Positions 51,734-60,887 of a stretch of 64,000 bases of DNA are shown here, piece by piece (the stretch's first letter is position 1; each line of letters opens with the position of its first letter). Source of the stretch: SVFI01 sp045588655 (GTDB lineage Bacteria > Bacillota > Clostridia > Lachnospirales > Lachnospiraceae); contig JAZNEP010000035.1 in NCBI GenBank assembly GCA_045588655.1, positions 62,001 to 126,000 on the forward strand, given 5' to 3'. The translations under genes and the position numbers were made by a program. The notes below the pieces were generated by a model. The model was not told where the DNA came from. It saw nothing but the letters and a program-made list of their open reading frames with translations, and did not search any database.

Positions 51734-52347
51734 TCGGATATGTAAAGGGGACACTGGAAGATATCGAAGAAACAGCAGTTGTCCTGGATGTAAATGGTAT
51801 TGGAATTCGGATTTTTGTCAGTGCTGGATTTTTGTGTGAGTTACCTAAATATGGAACAGAAATGAAGATACACACTTATACTTATGTAAAAGAAGATGCA
51901 TTTGTTTTGTATGGTTTTCGTAATAAAGACGAACTGGAATTGTTTAAAAAGCTGATTACAGTGAGTGGTATCGGACCAAAAGGTGGACTATCTATATTGT
52001 CGGTACTTGGTGCGGACGATCTCCGTTTTGCAATTTATTCCGGTGATGTAAAATCCATTGCAAAAGCACCGGGCATCGGTAAGAAGACAGCAGAAAGAGT
52101 GGTTCTTGAGCTGAAAGATAAAGTTAGTCTTGAAGATACAAGTGCGGATACGTTGCTTGGACAGATTGGACAGTCGGAGGATAACTCAATGTCTGAATTT
52201 GCGGGAAAACGTAAGGATGCGATAGATGCTCTTGCGGCGCTCGGATATAGTAGCACGGATGCAGCCAGAGCGGTCAAACAAGTAAAACAGACAGAAGATA
52301 TGACCGTGGAGGAAATCTTAAAAGCTTCTCTGCGCTATCTTTTATAA
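51730..52347 (+). CDS. ruvA: Holliday junction DNA helicase RuvA
   Basis: A 205-aa RuvA. N-terminal OB domain (about 1-62, MIGYVKGTLEDIEETAVVLD), helix-hairpin-helix pair with LITVSGIGPKGGLSIL and APGIGKKTAERVVLELKDK, a flexible linker and a C-terminal domain (DAIDALAALGYSSTDAARAV) that contacts RuvB. Starts in an ATGA overlap; ruvB follows after 14 nt. Binds four-way junctions and loads RuvB for branch migration. Confidence 0.95.
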   Translation: MIGYVKGTLEDIEETAVVLDVNGIGIRIFVSAGFLCELPKYGTEMKIHTYTYVKEDAFVLYGFRNKDELELFKKLITVSGIGPKGGLSILSVLGADDLRFAIYSGDVKSIAKAPGIGKKTAERVVLELKDKVSLEDTSADTLLGQIGQSEDNSMSEFAGKRKDAIDALAALGYSSTDAARAVKQVKQTEDMTVEEILKASLRYLL

Positions 52348-52361
52348 ATTTGAGGTGAAAC

Positions 52362-53366
52362 ATGGCTCCTAGAATGATAGAAACAAATCTGATGGCAGAA
52401 GATGTGAAAGTGGAAGATACCCTACGCCCTCAGATGCTGGATGACTACATTGGTCAACAAAAAGCAAAAGACAATTTAAAAATATTTATCGAGGCAGCAA
52501 AGCGAAGATCAGATTCGCTCGACCACGTGCTTCTTTATGGACCACCGGGACTTGGAAAAACGACGCTCGCAGGCATAATTGCGAATGAAATGGGTGTAAA
52601 TATCAAAGTGACCAGTGGTCCAGCGATTGAAAAACCGGGTGAGATGGCAGCAATTCTCAACAACCTTCAAGAAGGCGATGTCCTGTTTGTTGATGAAATT
52701 CATCGTTTGAATCGCCAGGTAGAAGAGGTTTTATATCCGGCAATGGAAGATTTTGCGATTGATATTATGATCGGAAAAGGAACAAGTGCCCGTTCGATTC
52801 GACTTGATTTGCCAAGGTTTACTTTGGTTGGTGCAACAACAAGAGCCGGACTTTTGACGGCTCCGCTTCGAGACAGATTTGGTGTGATTCATAAACTTGA
52901 ATTTTATAATATTGAGGAATTAAAGCAGATTATTCTTCATTCGGCATCCGTTTTAGATGTTGCAATCGAAGAAAAAGGAGCCTATGAGCTTGCGAGAAGA
53001 AGTCGAGGAACTCCGCGTCTTGCTAACCGCATTCTGAAACGTGTTCGTGATTTTGCGCAGGTAAAATATGATGGAGTAATTACAAAAGAGGTCGCTGATA
53101 CAGCACTGGACCTTTTGGGGGTGGATAAGTTAGGGCTTGATCATGTGGATCAGAACATTATTCTTACAATGATTGATAAATTTAGTGGAGGTCCGGTTGG
53201 ACTAGATACGTTAGCTGCGGCTACAGGCGAGGATGCAGGAACCGTGGAGGATGTTTATGAGCCATATCTGATTTTAAACGGATTGATAAATCGTACACCG
53301 AGAGGTCGCGTGGTAACTGAAGCAGCATATAGGCATTTTGGGCGAAAACGGTTGGAGAGTGAGTAA
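52362..53366 (+). CDS. ruvB: Holliday junction branch migration ATPase RuvB
   Basis: A 334-aa AAA+ motor. Walker A GPPGLGKTTLAGIIANE (about 57-73), Walker B VLFVDEIHRLNRQVEE, sensor-I VGATTRAGLL and the C-terminal winged helix with RTPRGRVVTEAAYRHFG. Length is standard. No ruvC is adjacent, as in most Firmicutes, where RecU resolves junctions. Confidence 0.96.
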   Translation: MAPRMIETNLMAEDVKVEDTLRPQMLDDYIGQQKAKDNLKIFIEAAKRRSDSLDHVLLYGPPGLGKTTLAGIIANEMGVNIKVTSGPAIEKPGEMAAILNNLQEGDVLFVDEIHRLNRQVEEVLYPAMEDFAIDIMIGKGTSARSIRLDLPRFTLVGATTRAGLLTAPLRDRFGVIHKLEFYNIEELKQIILHSASVLDVAIEEKGAYELARRSRGTPRLANRILKRVRDFAQVKYDGVITKEVADTALDLLGVDKLGLDHVDQNIILTMIDKFSGGPVGLDTLAAATGEDAGTVEDVYEPYLILNGLINRTPRGRVVTEAAYRHFGRKRLESE

Positions 53367-53409
53367 GGAGTTTGATTTTAGTCTGCGTAGAAGGAGCGAT
53401 GAAAAAACC

Positions 53410-53437
53410 TTGTTTTCTCTATAGAATTTGATATAAT
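53410..53437 (+). promoter_or_regulatory. Predicted sigma-A promoter of zapA
   Basis: TTGTTT (53410-53415), 16-nt spacer, perfect TATAAT (53432-53437), 44 nt before the zapA ATG. Confidence 0.65.
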
Positions 53438-53480
53438 AGACGAGTAAGAACTTGAAGTAGGAATGTGGAAAGGTGTACAA

Positions 53481-53843
53481 ATGACAGCGAAAACAGATAC
53501 AGAAGTATTAATTGGTGGTAAAGTATATACATTAAGCGGATACGAGAGCGAAGAGTATTTGCAGAAGGTGGCTCTTTATATCAATAATAAAATTGGTGAG
53601 TATAACAAGATAGAAGGATTTCGCCGTCAATCAATGGATACGCAGGCTGTTCTTCTGGAGCTCAATATAGCGGATGATTATTTTAAAGCAAAGAAGAAAG
53701 TTGCTTCATTAGAGGAAGAGATTGCAAATAAAGAGAAAGAGCTTTATGATATCAAACATGAGTTGATTGCGACTCAAATCAAACTGGAAAGTACGGAAAA
53801 AACATTAAAAGCAATGCAAAATGTGAAGAAAGAGATAAAATAA
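53481..53843 (+). CDS. zapA: Cell division protein ZapA
   Basis: A 120-aa ZapA that bundles FtsZ filaments at midcell. The N-terminal domain has VLIGGKVYTLSGYESEEYLQKVA; from about residue 65 the protein is a long coiled coil (AKKKVASLEEEIANKEKELYD). The frame opens at 53463, but AAAGGTG 7 nt before the ATG at 53481 decides the start. A small hairpin separates it from the U32 gene, the usual zapA-U32 neighbour in Firmicutes. Confidence 0.92.
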   Translation: MTAKTDTEVLIGGKVYTLSGYESEEYLQKVALYINNKIGEYNKIEGFRRQSMDTQAVLLELNIADDYFKAKKKVASLEEEIANKEKELYDIKHELIATQIKLESTEKTLKAMQNVKKEIK

Positions 53844-53845
53844 TC

Positions 53846-53870
53846 AAAAGCTGTCGTAAGGCAGCTTTTT
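53846..53870 (+). terminator. Terminator hairpin after zapA
   Basis: AAAAGCTG (53846-53853) pairs with CAGCTTTT (53862-53869), 8-nt loop, T-run extended by one T. Short and likely leaky, allowing read-through to the U32 gene. Confidence 0.65.
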
Positions 53871-53888
53871 CTATGAAAGGAAAACAGC

Positions 53889-56159
53889 ATGGTGGAATTA
53901 TTAGCACCGGCCGGTGATAAAGAATGTTTTAAAGCAGCACTTATGGCAGGTGCTGACGCAATATATGTGGGTGGAAATAAATATGGTGCCCGCGCATACG
54001 CCACAAATTTTGAAACGGAAGATTTGCTTGCGGCTTTGGACTTAGCGCATTTGTTTGGGAAAAAAGTCTATCTAACGATAAACACGTTGATGAAAGATCA
54101 AGAGCTGGATGGTCTAGACTCCTTTTTATTTCCTTACTATGAAGCGGGATTAGATGGAGTGATTATACAGGATTTGGGGGCATTGCGCTTTGTCAGAGAA
54201 CGGTTTCCGGGACTTGAGCTTCATGCCAGTACGCAGATGACGGTAACCGGAAGCTATGGTGCAAGTTTATTGAAATCATATGGTGTTTCGCGTGTGGTAC
54301 CGGCAAGGGAATTATCACTTGCTGAGATTAGAGCGATAAAGGAAGAGACCGGTCTGGAGATAGAGACGTTTATACATGGAGCTATGTGCTATGGATATTC
54401 GGGACAATGTTTATTTTCAAGTATGCTCGGAGAGAGAAGTGGAAACAGAGGACGATGTGCCGGTCCGTGTCGACTTCCTTATCAGATAGAGTATAATGGG
54501 AAAAAACTTAACAGTAACGATGAACTTTATCAGCTTAGCCTGAAAGATCTTTGCGTACTTGAGAGTTTACCACATTTGATGGAGGCAGGGATTGACAGTT
54601 TTAAGATTGAAGGAAGAATGAAGACGCCGGAATATGTTTCTTTTGTAACAGGGATGTATCGGAAATATATGGATTTATATCTTGAAAATTCGAAGAAGTA
54701 TAAGGTTTCAGAAGAAGATCTTTCGCTTTTAAAGAATCAGTTTAGTCGCGGGAGTATACAATCCGGATATTATTTCCAGCATAATGGCAGAGAACTTGTG
54801 ACATTAAATAAACCTGGATATCAGTCATATGCTGTGTCAAAAGACGTATCAAATCAGGGAACAAAGGAGCAAAATAGCCGAGAAATGCCTTGTATATGCG
54901 TGGAAGGACATTTTGTGGCAAAAAAAGAGGAACCGATTTGTTTTTACGTAAATTGTCAAGGAAAGCCGGAAACAATAGTGGCTGCAGCCGGAGATATAGC
55001 CATGAAAGCTCAAAAATGTCCGGCTACGCTTGAGGATGTAAAAAAACAGTTAATCAAAACAGGAAATACATGTTTTGACTTTTCACAAATAACCATTGAT
55101 ATGGAAGAAGACCTCTTTTTGTCGAAGAAAGAATTAAATGAACTAAGACGCAGTGCGCTGCATATGTTGCAGGAGCAGTTACTGGAAGGTTACAGAAGAT
55201 CGTCAAAGGGAGACTTAATTCAAAAAGGTAATGTATCAAAACATAGAAATTGTGGTGCGCTGAGAATGATAGACCACTATTGGCAAATTGAAGTCAGAAC
55301 ATTGGAGCAATTTTTGGCATTGGAGCCGATAGAGGGAATGAAGCGAGTTTATGTTTCAAGTGATATGTTGACCTGTTTATTGGAGAAAACGATGATGGAT
55401 TCATTCTTTTTTCATATGGATGAGTTACGAGCAGATGGAATCGAGATATATTTAAGACTCCCATCGGTCGTGCGCAGAGAAACCATGAAAATCATCGATT
55501 CATATCGTAATATAATTGAGAGAATAAACCCGGAAGGATTCTGCATTGGAAATTTGGAGAGTCTTGCTTATATAAAAGAAAAATATCCGCAAAAAAGATT
55601 GGTGACAGATGCAGGGATGCATTTGTTTAATTCAGATACAACTGCGTTTTATGAAGAAAATCATGTGTATGAGCACATATTTTCTTATGAGCTGCACAAA
55701 AAAGAAGTAGAAGAAATAGTGTCACATGAATCAGCAAGGCATCATTCGTTTATTCTACCGGTGTATGGATATATTCCGCTCATGGTAAGTGCAGGATGTC
55801 TTCTGAAAACAAATAATAGATGTCGAAGGGGAACGGGAGATGAGTTTGTATACTTGATTGATCGCCAAAAGAAGAAAAGAGTGGTAATTACGCATTGTGA
55901 CAGATGTGAGAATACAATTTACAATTCAGTTCCGCTTTCTCTCCATAAAGAGACGCAAAAGATACAGGATATGGCGTTACAGGGTGTGCTTATGAAGTTT
56001 ACAATTGAAACAGCAAAGGAAATGAGGCAAATCATAAATTATTTCACACATCTGTATGTATGCGATAGGGATAAGTCTGGGCAGTTCGAAGGAAATAATG
56101 GGGGTGAGACTCCGTATTCGGAGTTTACAAAGGGACATTTTATGAAAGGTGTAGAGTAG
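53889..56159 (+). CDS. U32 family peptidase / RlhA-like protein
   Basis: A 756-aa protein. The N-terminal U32 barrel (about 1-330) starts LLAPAGDKECFKAALMAGADAIYVG and contains the signature ETFIHGAMCYGYSGQCLFSS, then RGRCAGPCRLPY with conserved cysteines. A middle domain (about 340-440, DUF3656-like) and a C-terminal region with further cysteines (NNRCRRG, HCDRCEN) follow. E. coli RlhA, the closest characterised type, hydroxylates 23S rRNA C2501; peptidase activity is shown for few members. An rRNA role is likely but inferred. Lies after zapA as in many Firmicutes. Confidence 0.88.
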   Translation: MVELLAPAGDKECFKAALMAGADAIYVGGNKYGARAYATNFETEDLLAALDLAHLFGKKVYLTINTLMKDQELDGLDSFLFPYYEAGLDGVIIQDLGALRFVRERFPGLELHASTQMTVTGSYGASLLKSYGVSRVVPARELSLAEIRAIKEETGLEIETFIHGAMCYGYSGQCLFSSMLGERSGNRGRCAGPCRLPYQIEYNGKKLNSNDELYQLSLKDLCVLESLPHLMEAGIDSFKIEGRMKTPEYVSFVTGMYRKYMDLYLENSKKYKVSEEDLSLLKNQFSRGSIQSGYYFQHNGRELVTLNKPGYQSYAVSKDVSNQGTKEQNSREMPCICVEGHFVAKKEEPICFYVNCQGKPETIVAAAGDIAMKAQKCPATLEDVKKQLIKTGNTCFDFSQITIDMEEDLFLSKKELNELRRSALHMLQEQLLEGYRRSSKGDLIQKGNVSKHRNCGALRMIDHYWQIEVRTLEQFLALEPIEGMKRVYVSSDMLTCLLEKTMMDSFFFHMDELRADGIEIYLRLPSVVRRETMKIIDSYRNIIERINPEGFCIGNLESLAYIKEKYPQKRLVTDAGMHLFNSDTTAFYEENHVYEHIFSYELHKKEVEEIVSHESARHHSFILPVYGYIPLMVSAGCLLKTNNRCRRGTGDEFVYLIDRQKKKRVVITHCDRCENTIYNSVPLSLHKETQKIQDMALQGVLMKFTIETAKEMRQIINYFTHLYVCDRDKSGQFEGNNGGETPYSEFTKGHFMKGVE

Positions 56160-56163
56160 AAGA

Positions 56164-57522
56164 ATGGCACATGTAATATCTGATTTATCGAAATATGTGA
56201 TTGTTTTCTTTATGGCATTATATACATTGCTGTGTTTCTTTTGTATACATAAAAAAGAAGACGATGAAAGAGGATGGATTTACGGATTGCAAATTGTTTG
56301 CATGTTTATGGTACATTTTCTCGGTTTTGCAGCAATCTGTCTTGAAACCGGAGATATTTCTTATATTTTTTTCTATGGATTCCAGCAAATACTATTGTTT
56401 GCAACCATTGCTTTGTACCGCGTGATTTATCCGGAAGTGAATAAGCTTATTATCAACAATATGTGTCTGCTTTTAACAGTTGGTTTTATCATACTTACAA
56501 GAATCTCGTATGAGAAATCAATAAAACAGTTTGCTATTGTGTCGATATCACTGATTGTGGGATTATTTATTCCTTATCTAATAAAAAAGTTGACGTTTTT
56601 AAAGCACCTTGCATGGGTTTATGGTATGTTGGGAGTATTATTGCTGGTAGTTGTTGCAATACTCGGAGCGGTAACTCATGGTGCAAAATTATCGTATTCA
56701 ATTGCGGGGATTTCTTTTCAGCCATCGGAAGTTGTGAAGATCTTGTTTGTCTTTTTTGTGGCGGGAATGTTAAAACAATCCAAAACATTTCTTCAGGTAG
56801 TGATAACGACGGTAGTTGCGGCAATCCATATACTGACGTTGGTTCTGTCCAGAGATTTGGGTAGTGCATTAATCTTTTTTGTAACTTATCTTGTGATGTT
56901 GTATGTGGCAACCCAAAAGATTGGATATCTTCTGGCAGGAACAGTGGCAGGAGCTGCAGCTTCCTATATTGCTTACATGTTGTTTTCGCATATTCAAGTT
57001 CGAGTGGTTGCATGGCTGGATCCTTGGACCTATATTAACGATGAGGGATACCAGATTACGCAGTCGCTATTTGCGATAGGTACCGGTAGTTGGTTCGGAA
57101 TGGGATTATATCAAGGAAATCCGACAGCAATTCCTTATGTCGAGCAGGATTTTGTTTTTTCAGCCATTGCAGAGGAGATGGGAGTAATATTTGCCATTTG
57201 TCTGATATTAGTATGCATTAGCTGTTTTTTGACCATTATGATGATTGCGTTACGGATTGAGGAAGAGTTTTATCGGAATGTAGCAGTCGGACTAGGAATG
57301 GTCTATGTCATGCAGGTGTTTTTAACAATTGGCGGAGGAACAAGATTTATTCCGCTTACGGGAGTGACTTTACCACTCGTTAGTTATGGTGGTAGTAGTG
57401 TTCTGGCAACCATCGTGATGTTTTGCATTGTGCAGGGATTGTATGGAGTAAGAGAACAGGAAGGAATAAAAAATGAAAAAAAAGCAAGAAAAGCAAGACG
57501 TGATGAAATGCAAATCGAATAA
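56164..57522 (+). CDS. Second SEDS-family glycosyltransferase (FtsW/RodA/SpoVE type)
   Basis: A 452-aa polytopic protein with about 12 membrane segments. The family marks are AKLSYSIAGISFQPSEVVKI (about 178-197) and the C-terminal FIPLTGVTLPLVSYGGSSVL. Compared with the 373-aa RodA at 30417 it has an N-terminal extension of about 80 hydrophobic residues. It overlaps the next gene, a class B PBP, by 50 nt, so the two form a dedicated SEDS-PBP pair. Whether it acts in division, elongation or sporulation cannot be told from sequence. Confidence 0.9.
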   Translation: MAHVISDLSKYVIVFFMALYTLLCFFCIHKKEDDERGWIYGLQIVCMFMVHFLGFAAICLETGDISYIFFYGFQQILLFATIALYRVIYPEVNKLIINNMCLLLTVGFIILTRISYEKSIKQFAIVSISLIVGLFIPYLIKKLTFLKHLAWVYGMLGVLLLVVVAILGAVTHGAKLSYSIAGISFQPSEVVKILFVFFVAGMLKQSKTFLQVVITTVVAAIHILTLVLSRDLGSALIFFVTYLVMLYVATQKIGYLLAGTVAGAAASYIAYMLFSHIQVRVVAWLDPWTYINDEGYQITQSLFAIGTGSWFGMGLYQGNPTAIPYVEQDFVFSAIAEEMGVIFAICLILVCISCFLTIMMIALRIEEEFYRNVAVGLGMVYVMQVFLTIGGGTRFIPLTGVTLPLVSYGGSSVLATIVMFCIVQGLYGVREQEGIKNEKKARKARRDEMQIE

Positions 57523-58924
57523 ACGAGAAATTATCGCGGTTATGTGTGCAGTCACCTTGGTTATGCTCGCAATGATATGGAATATTGTTGATTTTATGCT
57601 AATGGAAAAAGAAGATGCAATTAATAATTCCTACAATCCAAGACAGGAACTTTTAGCGAGTCAGAACATTAGAGGTCGAATTTATTCCAAAGATGGTGAC
57701 ATTCTTGCACATACGAAGGTATCGGAGGATGGAACGGAAGAAAGGATATATCCATATAAAGAGTTATTTTCACATGTGGTAGGATATTCAACAAAAGGAA
57801 AGACAGGGATAGAATATTCAGAAAACATGAAAATGTTGACCTCTCATGCATCATTGTCAAATAAAATTCAAAATGAGATGAATTCAGAAAAAAATATCGG
57901 AGATAGTGTAATTACGACACTGGATGTGGCACTTCAGCAAGTGGCCTATGATGCACTCGGTGTGTACTCGGGTGTTATTGTGGTAACGGAACCAGCCACA
58001 GGAAAAATTCTTGCAATGGTATCTAAACCGGATTATGACCCAAATGAAATAGCTGTTATATGGGAAGATTTGGTGGAAGATAACTCCAGTAGTGTGCTTT
58101 TGAATCGAGCGACGCAGGGGTTATATCCGCCTGGTAGTACATTTAAAATTATAACTGCATTGGAATATTATAGGCAAATGGAAGGAAATACAGGGGCATA
58201 TTCTTATCAATGTAGTGGTAAATTTTCCAAGGATGGAAGTGTGATACGATGTTATCATGGGTCTAATCATGGAGCGGTGGATTTCAAGAAAAGTTTTGCA
58301 AAATCATGTAATTCATCCTTTGCAAATATTGGGACTTCATTAGATATCGTAAAGTTTCAGGAAACATGTAAAGATCTTTTGTTCCAAACGGAATTAAATA
58401 TGGATTTTCCAAAGAAACAGAGTCAAGTATATCTATCCGAAACGGACGATATCAATTCAATTATGCAAACCGCAATTGGGCAGGGGAAAACACAGATTAC
58501 TCCGATGCATCTGAATATGATTACCGCTGCTATTGCAAATAAAGGAGTATGCATGACCCCTTATGTAGTTGATCGAATTGAGAGTGAGACGGGAGCTGTT
58601 GTAAAAAAGAATTCACCTGTGACGGAAAAAGTGATGATGACAGAAGAAGAAGCGGCTTTTATGACAGAGATGATGACAGAAGTTGTTCTTTCCGGGACGG
58701 CGACCAAACTGGATGGATTAAGTTATACCGCGGCTGGAAAAACGGGATCCGCAGAATATTCAGAAAACAAAGAGGATTCACATGCATGGTTTACCGGATT
58801 TGCTCCGGTGGAAGATCCTCAGATATGTGTGACCATTATTGTTGAAAGTGCTGGTTCGGGAGGAGATTATGCAGTACCGATTGCCAAAAGAGTATTTGAT
58901 CAGTTTTTTGTAACAAATCAATGA
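57473..58924 (+). CDS. Class B penicillin-binding protein, short PbpA-like
   Basis: A 483-aa transpeptidase. One membrane segment (about 20-42) is followed by a short N-terminal region with RGRIYSKDGDILAHTKV, then TTLDVALQQVAYDAL and the transpeptidase domain with S222-T-F-K225, S278-C-N280 and K423-T-G-S. It lacks the long dimer domain of PBP2/FtsI, like Mycobacterium PbpA and similar Clostridial PBPs. It starts 50 nt inside the SEDS gene with AAGGA before the ATG. The pair would make and crosslink a specific glycan. Confidence 0.9.
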   Translation: MKKKQEKQDVMKCKSNKREIIAVMCAVTLVMLAMIWNIVDFMLMEKEDAINNSYNPRQELLASQNIRGRIYSKDGDILAHTKVSEDGTEERIYPYKELFSHVVGYSTKGKTGIEYSENMKMLTSHASLSNKIQNEMNSEKNIGDSVITTLDVALQQVAYDALGVYSGVIVVTEPATGKILAMVSKPDYDPNEIAVIWEDLVEDNSSSVLLNRATQGLYPPGSTFKIITALEYYRQMEGNTGAYSYQCSGKFSKDGSVIRCYHGSNHGAVDFKKSFAKSCNSSFANIGTSLDIVKFQETCKDLLFQTELNMDFPKKQSQVYLSETDDINSIMQTAIGQGKTQITPMHLNMITAAIANKGVCMTPYVVDRIESETGAVVKKNSPVTEKVMMTEEEAAFMTEMMTEVVLSGTATKLDGLSYTAAGKTGSAEYSENKEDSHAWFTGFAPVEDPQICVTIIVESAGSGGDYAVPIAKRVFDQFFVTNQ

Positions 58925-58963
58925 AAAATTGATGGAAAATTGATAGAAAATAGTAAAAATATC

Positions 58964-58992
58964 TATCTTTTTTCAAAGAATTGTAGTATAAT
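58964..58992 (+). promoter_or_regulatory. Predicted promoter of the CheX-CheY unit
   Basis: Perfect TATAAT at 58987-58992, preceded by TTGTAG; 17 nt upstream is only TATCTT, a poor -35. It lies 44 nt before the ATG in the first gap after the PBP gene. Confidence 0.5.
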
Positions 58993-59036
58993 ACACGTGA
59001 GTTGTATATTCTATTTCGACAACAGGAGGGTTACAT

Positions 59037-59924
59037 ATGTTTGATCAGATTTTTGGGAATTATCTGGTGGCATCAGGAACGATTACACAGGAGCAGTTTC
59101 TTGATGTTCTGGAAAGTGAAGGGAAAATCCGTGTAAAGCTTGGGCTTATCGCGGTGGCTGAAAAGCTTATGACAGAGGAACAGGCTGATGAGGTAAATAA
59201 ACTTCAGGCAATTATGGATCGCCGTTTTGGTGACATTGCAGTAGAAAAGGGATATTTATCCGATGATCAAGTGATGAATCTTCTAAAAAAACAGGGAAAT
59301 ATATATATGGTCTTTGTTCAGACATTAATTGATAAAGGATTAATGACATTGGAAGAGATTGATGATGTTTTAAGCAAATATCAGGAAGAGCAAGGGTTTA
59401 CACATAGTGATATGGATGCTTTGGTAAGTGGAGATGTAGACCGAACGGTTCAGTTATTCCTTCCTTCTAATACAGAGCTGTGTGATAGACATTGTGGAAT
59501 TGCAATTCGTACATTTCTTCGAATTATTAATTCCGGAGCATATGTTTCCAAGGCGTATTTAGTAGATGGTTTTAAGGCAGATAAGTTTGCAATGCAGGAG
59601 TTGCAGGGAGATCACAAGATTCTTTCTGGTTTTGCAGGAGCAGATGACAGCCTTTTGGCAATTGCTTGTCCGTTTGCAGATGAGGAATTTGAAGAGGTTG
59701 ATATGGATGCTTTGGATGCTGTCGGAGAATTTACAAATTGTATCAATGGTCTTTTTGCATCTGAAATGAGTGGAGAAGGCGTAGATTTAGATATGTTACC
59801 ACCTGTGTTCTATGATAATGCGGTAGAGATTAAAGGAAATCAGTTTTGTGTATTTCCAATCCATGTAGGCGGAAAAGAGATTCAGTTTATATTATCAATT
59901 GATTCAGAAATAGAAATCAAGTAG
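59037..59924 (+). CDS. CheX-like phosphatase with four N-terminal 29-residue repeats
   Basis: A 295-aa protein with two parts. Residues 5-116 hold four repeats of 24 residues at an exact 29-residue spacing (starts 5, 34, 63, 92), with pattern x-(L/F)-G-x2-(L/I)-x3-G-x-(I/L)-T-x5-L-x-Q; the pattern resembles the paired motifs of MshEN/GspE-N domains, some of which bind c-di-GMP. Residues about 130-290 form a CheC/CheX/FliY-type phosphatase domain with the catalytic E231-F-T-N234. A CheY gene follows after 14 nt, its probable substrate. No flagellar genes are nearby. AGGAGGG is 6 nt before the ATG. Confidence 0.75.
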   Translation: MFDQIFGNYLVASGTITQEQFLDVLESEGKIRVKLGLIAVAEKLMTEEQADEVNKLQAIMDRRFGDIAVEKGYLSDDQVMNLLKKQGNIYMVFVQTLIDKGLMTLEEIDDVLSKYQEEQGFTHSDMDALVSGDVDRTVQLFLPSNTELCDRHCGIAIRTFLRIINSGAYVSKAYLVDGFKADKFAMQELQGDHKILSGFAGADDSLLAIACPFADEEFEEVDMDALDAVGEFTNCINGLFASEMSGEGVDLDMLPPVFYDNAVEIKGNQFCVFPIHVGGKEIQFILSIDSEIEIK

Positions 59925-59938
59925 GAGGGAAATGACCG

Positions 59939-60295
59939 ATGGCAAAGATTTTGATTGTAGATGACTCCAGAACATCCAGAAAGATGCTTCGTAGCATCTT
60001 GGAGTCGAACGGACATGAAATTGTAGATGAGGCTGTAAATGGTCAAGAAGGTGTTCAGAAATTTCAGTCATTAAAGCCGGATGTAGTAACATTAGATATT
60101 ACAATGCCGGTAGTGGACGGGGTTGAGGCATTAAAGATGATCAAAGCGTTGGATGGAGATGCAAAGGTTGTTATGGTGACAGCGGCAGGACAGAAAAACA
60201 AAATGATTGAATGTATCAAAGCAGGTGCAAACGAATTTTTGACAAAACCTTTTGATCAGCAGGAAATTGTTGATGTAATTGCTAAAATGGTATAA
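59939..60295 (+). CDS. CheY-type single-domain response regulator
   Basis: A 118-aa receiver domain with no output domain. All phosphorylation residues are present: acidic D8-D9, phospho-acceptor D53 (in VVTLDITMPVVDG), T81 (VMVTAAGQ) and K103 before P104. It is probably dephosphorylated by the CheX-like protein upstream. GGAGGGAAATG lies before the ATG. No cognate kinase is encoded in the window. Confidence 0.92.
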   Translation: MAKILIVDDSRTSRKMLRSILESNGHEIVDEAVNGQEGVQKFQSLKPDVVTLDITMPVVDGVEALKMIKALDGDAKVVMVTAAGQKNKMIECIKAGANEFLTKPFDQQEIVDVIAKMV

Positions 60296-60314
60296 AAAAA
60301 GAATAAAACCTGTC

Positions 60315-60343
60315 TTGCATGAATGGGCAATCTGTTTTATACT
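60315..60343 (+). promoter_or_regulatory. Predicted sigma-A promoter of the Nudix gene
   Basis: TTGCAT (60315-60320), 17-nt spacer, TATACT (60338-60343), 42 nt before the ATG. It overlaps a weak hairpin (ATAAAAC ... GTTTTAT) that may end the cheY transcript. Confidence 0.6.
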
Positions 60344-60384
60344 GATTATAGTGTTGAAATTCACGCCAGACAGGAGGGTTTGCA

Positions 60385-60837
60385 ATGATTGAAGCAACAA
60401 GCTGTGGCGGTGTGGTTATATTTCGGGGGAAAATACTTCTTTTATACAAAAATATTAAAAATAAGTATGAAGGTTGGGTTTTGCCAAAGGGGACCGTGGA
60501 ACCGGATGAAGAGTTCAAAGATACGGCTGTCAGAGAGGTGCTGGAGGAAGCAGGTGCGAAAGCGTCAATTATTAAATATGTGGGTAAAAGTGATTACACC
60601 TTTACCGTACCGGAAGATACGGTATTAAAGAGTGTACATTGGTATTTAATGATGGCGGACAGCTATTATAGCAAACCACAACGCGAGGAATTCTTTGTGG
60701 ATTCTGGGTTTTATAAATATCACGAGGCATATCATATGCTGAAGTTTTCCAATGAAAAGCAGATTTTGGAAAAAGCATATGCGGAATATCTTGATTTGAA
60801 GCGCAGTAATCTATGGGGAAATAAAAAGTACTTTTAA
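60385..60837 (+). CDS. Nudix hydrolase
   Basis: A 150-aa Nudix protein. The Nudix box G-x5-E-x7-R-E-x2-E-E-x-G is visible as GTVEPDEEFKDTAVREVLEE followed by AG (about residues 36-57). The surrounding GWVLPKG and KSVHWYLMMA fit the diadenosine-polyphosphate/house-cleaning branch, but the substrate is unknown. GAGGG precedes the ATG. It has its own promoter and a terminator follows. Confidence 0.88.
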   Translation: MIEATSCGGVVIFRGKILLLYKNIKNKYEGWVLPKGTVEPDEEFKDTAVREVLEEAGAKASIIKYVGKSDYTFTVPEDTVLKSVHWYLMMADSYYSKPQREEFFVDSGFYKYHEAYHMLKFSNEKQILEKAYAEYLDLKRSNLWGNKKYF

Positions 60838-60843
60838 GGAAAG

Positions 60844-60871
60844 AGAAGGCATACATTTGCCTTCTTTTTTT
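60844..60871 (+). terminator. Rho-independent terminator after the Nudix gene
   Basis: AGAAGGCA (60844-60851) pairs with TGCCTTCT (60858-60865), 6-nt loop, followed by a run of T up to 60871. Confidence 0.85.
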
Positions 60872-60887
60872 AAAAGCGGAGTGAAGG

